A model generated the notes under the pieces. The model was not told where the DNA came from and made no database searches. It was given only the letters and a program-made list of their open reading frames with translations. A stretch of DNA of 64,000 nucleotides from Smittia aterrima (Eukaryota > Arthropoda > Insecta > Diptera > Chironomidae), in assembly GCA_033063855.1 (NCBI GenBank), contig CP093830.1:22134854-22198853 (forward strand), given 5' to 3'. Position 1 is the stretch's first letter. Every line of letters begins with the position of its first letter. Both the position numbers and the translations under genes were made by a program. Positions 15,001 through 28,000 of the stretch are shown here, in pieces.

Positions 15001-15574
15001 ATCTAAAATATCATTGAAAATTCAAATGAATGAACAAATCGTTTCAGTTGATTAGTTTCAATTTTCTTTTTGAGGTTTTGAAAAACGAGAATTCCATGCA
15101 CTCGTCCATTAGAATTCATTCGAACACAGAAAAGTTGAATTATTTTGTGTGCTCATTTAATCCTGATTAGCGCGATTTATATTTTTCCATGTTTAGCATT
15201 GAATGTAGAGCAGCAGGGAACGTTTGCTCATTGCTATTGAATATCAGAGTGAGGCATGTTGTTTGTTCTTTCATGGACACTCGGATTTAATTGATTTCCC
15301 ATCGAATCGGCAATCGCTTTTGCCAGTGTGACCACTAAATCCCAACGTTCAGCTTCGAAATAAAGAACAAACTTGTTTACATAGAAAAGAAATCACAGAC
15401 ACTCACCGAACGAATGTTATTGGGGTTTTATCAGCTTACACAGTGGGACTCTAATGAATATGAAAATAAATTCATCTCGAACTGCTGCTCTTATAATAAA
15501 AAAAGAATTAATTTATAAACATTTTTCAGTCGCACAGTGTTCAGCTCATATAAATATTTGTGTTTATATTTTTC
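1..15574. other. Upstream non-coding region, no gene recognised
   Basis: About 15.6 kb without a supportable gene. Both strands hold only short open frames, mostly 60-140 codons, rich in Phe, Ser, Leu and Lys. None shows a recognisable domain or a chain of phase-matched splice sites. The block is AT-rich with frequent poly-A/T runs and GAGA-like tracts. It presumably contains the promoter, any 5' untranslated exons and the upstream regulatory DNA of the + strand gene whose first coding exon lies near 15.7-16.0 kb, but I cannot point to a specific promoter. The only internal structure that stands out is the small tandem duplication at 7098-7253. Confidence 0.6.
7098..7253. repeat. Imperfect tandem duplication, two copies
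   Basis: Two adjacent similar segments begin at 7098 and 7185. Both start with GAACAATTCTTTTTG, continue through an AAAGAATAATATTT block, and end in a TTGAAACAGA-GTTTGC block. The second copy is longer by a few bases in the middle. The unit is about 85 bp, so this looks like a local duplication that has diverged by substitutions and small insertions. The first copy ends in a short perfect inverted repeat (GTTTGC-A-GCAAAC). No coding capacity is evident. Confidence 0.7.
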
Positions 15575-15941
15575 AGATGCTTAATCACCTGTCGCTGGGA
15601 GGCTTACGATAGATTACGAACCAACAGCGAATAAAACATTGAAACACAGAAACTCGCGAGTGTGAGTGAGTTAAAAAGTGAGCTTTCGGCATATGAGAGA
15701 ACTAAAAGACCAGAAAAACATGGATTTAATGAGCGATATATGTTCAACCGATCATAATCAACCGAACGACAGATCCGCATCGTTAAAAGTCGAATCAAGA
15801 ACTCAATCAAAATCCAGTAATAAATCCACACAAATGACGCACACTGAGCGCTCATTAAAACGAATGCAAATTCATCGACAAAGTGATTACATAAGCTGCT
15901 GTGACAGAAAAATCCTCTCGCGAACGAGGTTAAGGAGAAAT

Positions 15942-16029
15942 ATGTTTTGGGATGGCTTCGTAGTGTTTAGTGTCGTTGTCTTCATAAATGTAGCATCAAT
16001 AAATTGCAATGCAACGAGACAAGTCGAAG
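15942..16029 (+). CDS. Exon 1: signal peptide
   Basis: The preferred initiator is the ATG at 15942, which has A at -3 and is followed directly by a hydrophobic signal peptide (FWDGFVVFSVVVFINVASI), then CNATRQVE. The frame stays open upstream to a stop at 15672. An in-frame ATG at 15693 would add 83 hydrophilic Ser/Arg/Lys-rich residues, but it has a poor context (C at -3) and would bury the signal peptide, turning it into an internal anchor. The exon ends at a strong donor (GTGAGT at 16030) in phase 1, which joins exon 2 exactly (g|cg, Ala). A pyrimidine-rich acceptor (TTTATATTTTTCAG, ending 15576) lies upstream and could start this exon if a separate 5' untranslated exon exists. Confidence 0.8.
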
Positions 16030-19000
16030 GTGAGTTCATTCTTCTCTTAAACACTTTTTTTTCTTCTTCATCTCTCGCTCTTTCATAATCTTTATGACTA
16101 TGAATTCTGATCTTTCGCTTTGGCAGAAAGAAGAGAATTTTGTAAATTGAAACTTATCTTAGATGAAATAAAATGTATTGCTTCGTATTTCATCGAATGG
16201 CAATGTTGCTGTTGCGCGAGGAGAGCTCTGTGCTTCGAAAAAACACTTTTTTACGATTTCCCGAAACACTTTTATGCACATGAGGATATTTTATCTAAGC
16301 ATGAGCTAGTTCTTTGGGTCTCTCCTCTCCGCATTGAAATTGAACTTCAGAGCTCAAAGTGTTCTGAAATCGTAGAAAAATTGATTATTTTATACAAAAC
16401 CTCGAGACGAGGCGAGTAAACTTCTCAAGTTACTGCCATGTTTGTTTTGAGTTCTCGGCAGCATTTCGGACCAAGGTTAAATTTTCAAGCGCTCATCGAT
16501 ACATTCATGAGCATTCTACAGCTCCGAGCTATGAATAAAATATCGATTTCCGTCGAACAATCAGGTTTCGTACACTTGACTTTTCGTTAAATTTTCCGCT
16601 TGAAAACTGTTTTGACATTTACGAATCCTCTCGACGAGAGATTGTACATAGAAGAACAAATTTAGATCATGAATTTTTAAGTATGCACTTTCGTTGTTTG
16701 TTTCCTGCTGGTGCCTCTCCCTTCGTGGAAAAAAGTGAAAAAAAAGGAAAAAGATTAAACAAAGACAACGCAAACTTAAACAAGATGCGGTAGGATGAGT
16801 AAACAAATGCTTTGTTGGGTTGTGCTCTGGGCTTCGTATAAAGCTGCGTTTATGGGAGTGAAGGAAGCAAAAGCTTCGCAATTGATTCGATTACGACAAT
16901 GCATAATTTAACAAGATTTTAAGTAGATTTTTTTATGTTCAAACGAAAGAAGAAAAGGGATTCGAGAAGTAAAGTTTTATCATTGCAATCGTCGTTTTGT
17001 TAAAAGGTTGAAATAAGGAAAATGGAAATTGAACGAAACAAATACGATCATCTAAACACTTATTAAATATTAAAACAAGAAGCTTCCCTTCTGAACTCTA
17101 CTCGCATGCTAAGAAACTCATGTGTCAGGTTGTCTTCGAGTTGAAAGTAAAGTTGTGACAGATGAAAAACTTTCATCTCCCTTCTCCTCATAACTCACAA
17201 ACGTTTATTAATTCAAAAAAATGTTGTGCATTGCGAGATAAACATTCGCAGAGAAACGACGTCACCAAGGGAAATCTTGAAATATCTCGAGAAATCCTTT
17301 AATCTTGAAATGTGACTTGAACAAAAAAATAACCCGAAAAGTTTTCTGTCATGCGAGGAATGTTTTGTGTTTTGTAATAATTGTCAAGAAATCATCTTCG
17401 TGAAATTTATTTCAATTTTAAATGTCGCTGCCTGATGTCTTCTCAGAAGATTGCTGACGGAAAAAGAGGATTTTCACCTACGTCTCTCAAGCTTATTTTT
17501 GTGTGTGCGATAAGATGAGAATGTGAAAAGTCGTGCTCCGTCCTGATGTACATTTTATCATGCCCACGTCGCACATCACAATCTTAAACTTCTTTTTCCT
17601 TCCTTCATCTAAGTCAGAAGGTATTTTTCCATCACACAAATTCCGACATCGGGTTGAAGAGGGCGAGCTTGTCATCACAAATTTTAATTTCACGAAAGTG
17701 GAATCTTCTAAAGTCCATGTTGACATTAATACGCTCACTTGGAGCAGGGATGACAACATCAGCTAGATGTGACGTAAGTTTAATTTAAAGTTTAATTGAA
17801 AGTTGTTGCTTTCATGTCTAGCAACATTTGAATGTTTCCTTCGAGTCTAGAAATCCAATGAAGTCACTGAAAGAAGCATGCACATAAATTCTACCGTTTC
17901 TTGTCCATTTCCATAATGTGACAGTTATTGGGCTGGCGGCTTGCGCTCGTTCACCACGGAGCTTAACTCGTTGTGTCTTCCTTTCACCGTAAATATCATA
18001 ATAAAGAACCAAGAAATACAAACACGGCACGTAAAATAATTTTATTTTAAAAAAGGTGCGATATCCGTTTATTTAATTTGAGGTTCTCGAACTCATTCGT
18101 TTGCTGTGTTTAGTTGCACTTTCTGTCTCCTCACATATGTTGTGTTGACTGAACATAAAGTATTAAACGAAATTATGTTTACACATACTCAAGCCGGCGC
18201 CTTTTGAGCGTCAATAGCTAGTCAATATACTTGAAACACACATCACATTTTTCTCTCGTTTGATATCGTTTTCACTCAATTCATCAGAGATATCTCGTTG
18301 CCGTTGTACATGTTTACACGAGCATGTCGAGTCGAGACCAAAGCAACTTATTGAAAATTTAAATTCTTATTGAAATTCAATCAACTTGCTGTAATCTAAC
18401 AATGTTGTGTGTGTTATTAGGAATGAGCCGTTCCCACTCCCCAAAAATCTTCTCGTTTCGATGGAAAAGTTCAACAATATTTATTTCACTCAGTTGCCGG
18501 ATGATTAAATGTCTAAACTCGGATCCGAGTAAATCGAGGCTCCCAATAATCATAAACTCACTTTGTTTATTGAAACGCAATAATTTAATTACTCTACACG
18601 CTATAAATAAATAACCGAGAGATGTGCTATGGGGACGTTCAGCTTTTCATTCTCATCCGACAGATCGATTGCGGCGAGAGCAACAATTTACTTACAAATC
18701 ATCATCGTCGTGATGATGATCCATCTCACACGAGACGAAGCTCATGCCTCATGGAATTTTATCGACACGAGTTGTTTTATGATGAAACATTACTGCTTAA
18801 TTAAATATTGATTTTTTATTATCGACGAAAGTTGAATATTAATTTTTCTCGTCGTCGGCTTCATCATTATGTTCGAACCTAATTTGTATGTACACAAAGA
18901 ATGTAATACTCAAACGTCGATTTGTTTGTCCTCGTCACAGTGAACTTATTCTCAACGAGAAGCTAACTGAGTGAGAGATAGAGTTTGTTTGAATTCGATT

Positions 19001-22000
19001 CGGTCATTTGTCGTGACTAGCGCTTTATTATGACATTTTCGGCGGTGTGCTCATTAAACACGCCCGTCGAAAGAAAAAGCGTTTATGACTAAGCAAGACG
19101 GCGGGTGGGAGCACGACAATCATCGTAAAATAAATGTTTTCCTCTTATCAGGGACTGACGTGATTTACGAATAGCTTTACACTCTTGCATGAGCGAGAAG
19201 TTCTCGAGTTGTTTTAATGATAATTTAATTTTACACTTTGTTTACGAGTGTTCTCATTCCTTCTCTGCAACAACGCGCTATCATACAACATTAAAAAAGT
19301 GTGGATGAAATCAAATTAATTTTAATTCACACATATAGAGAGCTTGCATGGATGAAGATGGCGGGCTTGGGGGAAAGGGAGCGGAAAACTTAATGGAATG
19401 CTTGAGATTTACGACGCTGCAGCGAAACTTTATTTTCTCTCTCGCCTCATTGTTGGAATTGCGCTGTGCTTGCTCCAACTCATGCAGCGATATTGAATTA
19501 GTTGCTTAATGAGATGCTTTTGTTTTTCCTTTTTCTCCAAGCATTTCAATATTACCAGCAGAAGCACTCGACAACAGCAAAATAAATAAAGATTCTCAAG
19601 TGTCGATGGTATCATCAGACTCGGAATACATGTTGAACTTGCTGGATTTCTTTTTAGATTGTGCTCTAATTTAAGCAGATAAATTTTCTGTTTTTATTTC
19701 TATCAGATGTGAATCTTTTCACCATCCTCCTCATCTTTTTTGAGGGTTTCTATTCGAAGAGATGAAGAGAAAGCCCTTCATTAGACTCGTTCACAAACAA
19801 CTGATCCCTCAGATTCTTTCTTTTTTGTGTTGTTGCGCTCAAGTGATCTCAACAAATGAAACGCTTTGGCCATGAATTCCATCCTCTCGTTTATAGATTT
19901 TTGCCAGTACAAAAAAGAGAAGAAGCTGGGTCTTCCATATGTTGATGTTTCATGCAAGATGTGTGTGCTTAGAAGCAAATTCTTTTATTTATTTTTTCGG
20001 ATATCAAAAATTCTCGGTTGAGACTTAGCAAATAGAGCATGTACACTCTCGGCCATAGGAAAACACATAAAAGTAGACCCATCTTTGTACTTCTCGTGAA
20101 AAATGCGGTTTAATGAAATTTTAAGAGCTCCGGCCATTTATTGCCCTAAACATACACGGGCTCGCTTCGTTGGAGGGAAAATCACTTTCCTGGATCATGA
20201 AAAGACGTCAATAACATTTTAGTTTAGATTAAGTACGTGAATCTCTTTCTCGTGAGAAGCGAAAGAAGAAATCAAAGGAAACTGCCATTATGAAGTGCAA
20301 ATGAAAGTGTCTGTGATTTATGAAAATACTTCTTTTTTATATCAACATTGATCCTCCCGAAAAATCGTTTTTATTGTGGCTGAAGGGTGAGAAAGAAACG
20401 ATTCCTCTGTCGCTCTCTTTTGTGCGTAAACGAAATGGGAAAGTAAACGCAAGCGACAGATGAAAATCTCGTTTTTTGTTTACATACATTAATTTGACCC
20501 GCCGATGATCATGTGAAGGTCTGCAGAGCGCACCCAAAAATTATGTTAATGAGAATTTATTGCCCCCGAAAACGAGGAGAACATCCGAGAGCCAATAATA
20601 TTAAAATATCAAGTCATTCACAAACCGAAAACTTTATTCATTCATTCCAAGAGTCATTTGGGAATTATTTGTAACCGGAGAAGAGAGGAGATTGAATTAA
20701 ATAAAACATCAGAATCATGTATGGGAAAATAAAATAGCCGAAAAATTATCCGGAAAAAATATTCAAATCTCGAGAGATTTATTAGACGACTCGTATAGAG
20801 TTGTTGCGGCATAGAAATCCATCCTCAAACCATCATATTCATGTAAGTTTTATTAATTTAAAAATCCCACATCGATGCTGTTGCTCGATGCTTCTTCTTA
20901 TAAAGGCGAATAAATCACAGTAGAACCATTGGGAGATTAATCTCAACGATACTTAATCGAACATTTGAGAAGGTTGTTTGGCTGGTGGTTGCTGTGTTCA
21001 TCGCTCTCGCTCTCACTCTTGTAAATCTATATCGATGGAACATAAAATTAATTAAATATTGTTTCCCAATTTATTATCCAACGATACTTTAGTTTTATAT
21101 CGCCATGCCTTCTTTATTGCTTCGAGATGCCTTGTTTGCTGTGGTTGAACGTATTAGATTTCTCATCTCTCTTCCCGAAAAAAAGTCTCAGAATTGAAGA
21201 CACGTTTACACGATCTGAAATTTATTTCGTCGTCCAAGAACTTAAATGACATTCTTAGGAAGCGAAAATAAATTTTCTTTCCTTCTCTTCTCTCTCTCGC
21301 TCAATGCTGTAAAGTGACACATGGCTTAAAAGAATTTCTCATATCCGACCATCCGACAATAAAAACTAGAATTAAGGAATTTAGTTGAGAGTTGAAGTGC
21401 AATAAAAATATTTTCGTGTTAGACGCGGGCAACGCAAACGACAAATAACGAGAAGGGAAAGCGAATTCTTCGCCCCTCGGTGACAAAATAAAATTTCTGA
21501 GTCAATCATTTCGAAGGTGTATAAGTAACGACATATGTGCGATGATGAGTGAGATAAAGTTAGGCGCAAAGTAAACAAAAATTAAATAAAAAGGAGAAAC
21601 GCAAACAGAAACGAAATGAATGCAACAGGAGGGTTCCTCAGTTAGTTTGAGTTGTCTAATTGGAACATCTGTTAATTAAAACTTAAATTGTTTGAAGAGA
21701 GACGTTTTAGTGAAATCAAACTCGATTTGACACATTGTGAGCGGAACAAAAGGTCGAGAGCATTCCCGCTTTTTCCCCTTTTCGTCTGAGCGCATTAAGG
21801 AAAATTTATTTATGACGCTTTTCGCTCTAAAAATGTTTCAGAAGCGTAAAAAAGAACGAGCGAGAAGAATCTTCATCGAGACTGTTGAAAAATAAACAAG
21901 CGAAGCTGTGCAGTGCGCCAAGCGAGAGAAGGAAAATTTCGAAATAAAATGTGTGATGGGAATGTAAAATGTTTTTAAACAAGGAACAGGTTGATAGCTC

Positions 22001-25000
22001 GATGCAAATGAGCTACACGAAAAACAATCTGAGAGACTTGAAGCGACGACATCAAAGCAAGAGGAGATGGAAAAGTTTGCTCTTGTTCCTCTTCTTCTTA
22101 TCGTTTGCTGTTTCGCTATTGGCATACAAAGTGGAATAAAGTAAAGTGATTCGAACGAGGATTTCTATCCCTTCAGGAAGTTTCGTTGAATTTGATTGCT
22201 TAGCGATCTAATTGAAAAAGGCCTTCTCATTCTAAATTTAGTTCCTCCGAAGATTTTAATTCCTTTGACAGTGCAAAGTGAAGCAGCAGTTGCTTCCTAA
22301 GACACCGACCGAGAAGATGAGGGAAAAAGGGAAAGTAACGCACATGANNNNNNNNNNNNNNNNNNNNNNNNNNNNNNNNNNNNNNNNNNNNNNNNNNNNN
22401 NNNNNNNNNNNNNNNNNNNNNNNNNNNNNNNNNNNNNNNNNNNNNNNTGCTTGCTGACTTTCCTGTATGCTGAGTTTAAACGTCTAATTTTATTGAAAGC
22501 CAGTTTAATAAACCGTGAAAAATAAATTGGGTAGAATGCTTTTGCGGATGAAAGCTAAAGCGAAAAGAGAAATCTGTCTTTTTCTCATCCTTTTGCCCTC
22601 CTGCTTGTGAGTGGCTTTGGGGAAAAACTTTAACCATTTCGTAATTAGAAAGTTTATTCTCAAACAAAAAGCATAAATTAAATGGTTTTGCGAGCATTTA
22701 AGGTAATTATGTTTAAGAAGGGAAATGGAGCGACGAGGAGACGGAGAAGGAGGGAAATGGGAATTTACTACTTACCGAAAAAGTGAGGAAACACTTGCAT
22801 GGAGCCGAGAAGAAGATTGTTAATTCAATAATGTTTAATTTAAAAGCAAGGCGAACTGGAAGACAGAGAAAGACACATTTCGAAGAAAAAGATTTTCGGC
22901 GACTGAGAGCTCTTCGCGTTAATTCAATTCGACTTGTTTCAGACTTCTCCTTAGCTCCCTCCAAAATTGTTCGAGACAGAAGCTGAAACCGAGCGGAGAG
23001 AAATGTTCAAATTAACTTAATGTGGTGCAGATAATGGAGCCGAGAATAATACAATTATGAATTCTGTGAAGCGATTACATTCAAACATGTGGATTATTTT
23101 TAGTTATAAGTTTTGTGAATCGCGAGAAAAGAGACTTGAGTTTCTCCTGCTACCCCGAGCCGAGTCTCTGGCTTAATTCAACTGTATCTCGTTCATTCTT
23201 TTATTATACAATATTTTTCGGACGGCTATTGTTCTGTTTGGGATGTTTTATAACAGCAGAACAGTTTTGTTTGAATTTAAAAATAATATTTCTGTTCCAC
23301 TAAGCGAAGCACACCAAGTGAGAGAGAGCGAAAAAAAAATAGCAGATTCGCTTTAATCGTGAATATTCTCATTTATTCTTTTCAACAGAAAAACTAGATT
23401 TTTTTTGTGTTGTCTTTAGACTTGTTCTTATGCGAAGCTTCTCGTCCGACGCTAATCGTTTGTACTTGCTCTTCAATCTCTTATTCACTAGACAACAGTT
23501 GAGTTTTCAAGCGAGACGAATCAAATGATGAGCTTTGGCGAGACAAAAAGTTCTTTTCGCCACGAGGGTAAAATGAATGCATTTGAAAGAAAGAAATCCG
23601 ACAATCTTTGACCAGAAAGAGGAAGAAAGAAACTTTTTACGTAGCTTCATCGTCGCTCGTTCTTAGAAAGATTAGAAAACTTTTTAGTTGTACAACACCA
23701 GCAGCGTTACACATCTCATGATAGAATAAAATTTTCTTCTTCGAGTTTTTTGCTCTTTCTCTCTCTCCCCTGGCAATCATCTTACTTCTTGGCTTTGTAC
23801 GAACATAACCAAACACACAGCGTTTCTTTATATCATCGCCAGATTGTGTTAAATGTTCTTTTCGGAAAACGTCGTTCAATCCCTCCCTCGGAATGGCTTT
23901 GCCGAAGAAGTATCAAGTGCAATAGAGCTATTCCATAAATCAGAAAGGTTTTTTTTTCGTGTGGAAGCAAAGTGTAGAAGGCAGCCCAGTTGTCGGAGCA
24001 AATGCTTGTCATCAAGTTTGCTGAACGCTCGTTTAAATAATTGAAAATGTGTGAAGAGACTGATGACAACTAATTTGATTGCTTCTCTTTGTCCTCCGTT
24101 ACATGAGCAAGCGAGAAGCTATCAAAGGAAATTCTCGCTTCAGTCCTCGTTTGCCATCTTGTCACGACAGAAATCGAGCAACTGTTGTTGAACTCACGAC
24201 AGAGAAATCTCAAACATTCCTCGTCTAAGACACAAGTATTAATTAACTGACGAAGGAGGGAAAAGAAGAAACTTTTGCTGCTTAAATATTTAATGTTCTA
24301 AATAACATGAAAAATATCTGAAATGAAAAATCGTCGAAAGGTCGAGTATTCATAAAGATTAGAAATGAAATGTCCGGAAATGTTTTTTTTTTAATAACCG
24401 AGAGAGAGACAACTCAGATGATGAAGAAGAAGTGAAGAAGGCGATGAAATCTTACAAAAGAATGTTTTTAATTTTTTTATGATCCAAAAAGAACTCGCAG
24501 CGGGAATTTCCATCGAGCAATTAGAAATGCATAAAATGTGAAGAAAAAAAGTCGTAAAGTGAATTAATTTTTTTCGAAGAGCTTAATTTTTGAGATTGGA
24601 CAATAAAAACGTTTAAGACGACATTCCAACTTTGTCTATCAAGCCCCATCATGTTTTGTAGATTATTAATGAATCATTTCATCAACCGAGAACAAATTTT
24701 TGTGACATCTCTCGTTTCTATATCGAGCGAGCAGCCGAGAGAGAGAATGAGAAGAGGTCGAACGTTATTCTGACTTCCAACAACTTAATACTTGACAGCA
24801 ATTTTTTTTCCATCTCAACTACTTTATGTTTGGTTGATACATAGATGAAGTTTTTTTGGTTGCTTCCTAGTAAACTGCGACAAGCTTGATAAGGTTAATA
24901 TTTGTTGAATATCTCAAAATACCTCGGAGCTAAAATAACAAAGCACAGTTGGATTTATTCTGCTCGAATTGTTGATGAACACACGAGTTGATGGAATAAG

Positions 25001-28000
25001 AAGAAAGAAATAAAACCGAGAAATTTAAATCCATCGCTCGTTTCTATCTTGTTGAAAGAATCTACTCGACTTTCGAGAGTTCGAGAGAAATGTGAAATTC
25101 ATGATGGCGCAACAACATAATTTGCTTGTAAAGGAGAAACGAGATGGGAGTCGGCATGAGCCAAGTAGAAAAATAATCTGCGAACTTGGATAAACATAAA
25201 AACTAATCAATATCTAGTTATTCGATAGAATATCGAACATGCAGTCAATCTGCGCTTCGGATAAAATAGAAAAAATAATAAATTTTTGGTTGCGCTCGAA
25301 CGATACACAGAAAATTTGATTGAGAATATTAATATTCTATTCGGAGATTTTTTTTAAGAAGAATTATTATTAAAAGATGCTTCTGAACGAGAGTGAGTGA
25401 GTCCGGAAGATACAAAACATTCGGATTGCTTTCGTTGGTATAACATTATTCTCCTTTTTCCATGTTTCGAAGCGGAAAGAATCGGAAAAAAATCAGAAGA
25501 TTGCTCATTTCCTTCTCCGAGTTTGAGGGAAGATGATTGAAAAATGAAGAAAAACTTCTCCCAATCCTCGTATTCTTGTTTGGCAGTGATCGATTTTTGG
25601 TACGTTTTTCGTTTCTTTCGATTCTTTCTATCAACATTGGATGAGAGAGAGAGAGACGAAGCTGCTCGGAGTATGTGCGGGGTCTAGTGACATAATTGAG
25701 GTATTATTGGATTGTGAATGCGATGCCTATTTTTCTCGTTGTTGTGTGACACTCGTCCTCGAAATGTTCAAGTTTTCCTTTCAAATGCCAGAGGAATAAG
25801 ACGGAAGTGGAAAACAAGCCGAGAGAAAAATGGCTCATTGACAATTGACAATTATCGATTTTTTTCCTCTCTTGCTCTGTTTCCTTTTAGCAGCCTGTTG
25901 TCAATCGATCGAACCTTTGTCGAGTTAGCGCTTTTTTTTTCGACAGAACCTCGAATGATTGAAGTTCATGCTTTTACGAAAAACTTATTTTTGATTTCTT
26001 TCTCACCGCGGCATTCAACAAACATTCAGTTTATCGATATTTTTCGAATGTTTTCCGTGGCGAACATGAATTGGTTTGCGCGATATGCGCCAGCAAATTT
26101 GAAGAGCATAAATAATCAATTCTATTACCGATTTTTGCCGCTGCCACTATTTACACACATGGCATCGGAGCATTGTGAAACATTTCCCGACAATTTCATA
26201 TTTAATTTATACAAGCGATCCGCTATGAATGAACGACCGTTCAAACCTTTGGAAAATTAATTTTTTTTCTCGTTCACTCCCGACCATTCGTTTCCGAGTC
26301 GAACTCTCACAGCCGCCCAATTGATAAATCGCTTTTTATTGTCGCTTTCGAGTGTTATTTGCATATTTCCAAATCGAAAACCTTTCCCGGGGAATCGGAA
26401 AAAGATGAATCGGCGGTAACTCGTCTCGCGATGTGCACGGGAAAATGTTCAATTGTTTACTTTTTATGAATTAATGAGAGGACGAATGCTTTATTGTTGT
26501 TAAGGAGTGTGAGGGAGGAGGAACGGGAAGATTGATTGGAAAATTTAATTACGAGTGCCATCAGAACAATGTGAGCTAACTCAATCCATATCAATTGACG
26601 AGAATGATTGACTCGAGTCGAGTCTCGCTTTCGAAATAAAATTCAAATTCCAATTTTAGAAATTCAATCTAATCTACGGGAATGATTTGATCAAAACGCT
26701 TTTTCGGGGAGAAGTGAAACTTAATGTCGCGTTGCTCGTGCTCGTCTCGTTGACAATGTGCTGCTTAAGGAAACATTATCGTTTCACAATTATTGTTTAA
26801 TTTTATTAAAATAAGAATAGAGAAACAGGGAGCGACGACGAACGACGATTTCTTTTCTTTTCACTAATGCGATGTCATTCGAATGATAAAGAGAAGCTTC
26901 CCTTCGGAGATGCTGCTTCGACGAAATAAAGGAAAGATTAATAACAGGGAACACTTGTATCTGCTCTTTCATGTGTAAATATGTAATGAATTTGTCTACT
27001 CTCGATGCTTCTTCGTCTTCTTCCTCCTCACTTTATAGTTAAACATTTTTCATCATGTGTCGCTTTTGTGTTGAGTATGCTGATGTTCCGTGAGGAAGAC
27101 GAGTGACAGAAAATAAATTACTTACAATAATTTAATGCTCACATGGGAAAGAAAGTTGCGGAGAAGATGAAAATGCACAGAGAGAGAAAAGTTCTCCGTG
27201 ACAAAAGCATGTGGAGTTTGAATTGGAGGGAATGAGGAAGCAAATGCAACGTAATTAACTAAAACAATCACTGTGAAATGTAATTCCTCCTTTAGTGTCT
27301 CAGCAAGGGAGCAACATCTGATCGACAAAGCGGAAACTATTAATAAAACTAATGCAATGACACTTTTTCATCGTGATTCTCTCAACAGATTCGTGAAGGA
27401 AGATTCCGCTTCATCATTAGATTTAAATGTCATTTTTCAACCAATTCAACAAACCATGACGCAACTCGATGTGTGACAGTCAAAAATAATAAGCAAACAA
27501 CAAATAAAACTAAAAACGAAGAGAATTAAATTAATGGCGCGCTGTGAATTCTCTGATTCATGATAATCATGAATTGTGGAGACCGAGAATTCGGGGTCAC
27601 TGCAGTGGTCTCGCAATTGACATTTTGAAATATTTTCTCATGCTCAGGAACTTCTTCTTCGTCGGTTTTTGAATTCATTTTCATTTAGAACTCTCAACTT
27701 CTAAATGAGGACTTTAAATTGAGAGTAATGTGCATATCATTAGTATTAATATTTAAATTTTCTGACGCAGAATGGAGAGCAAGCGAGAGAGATGCTCGCT
27801 TAAGCTCATAAGTCGACACTACACATGAATGAAAGTTGTTTATGGTCTTCTTTCATTGAATCACTAATAAAAATCACTTAGTGAGCTGCTTAATTCAATT
27901 TAATTTCATTCAGCCGCGTTTTATGAGAAAGAAAGAAGTGAACGATTCCTGGAAGAAGTCTCGACTTGTGCATGCAACGATCTAAAAGATAATTGGATAA

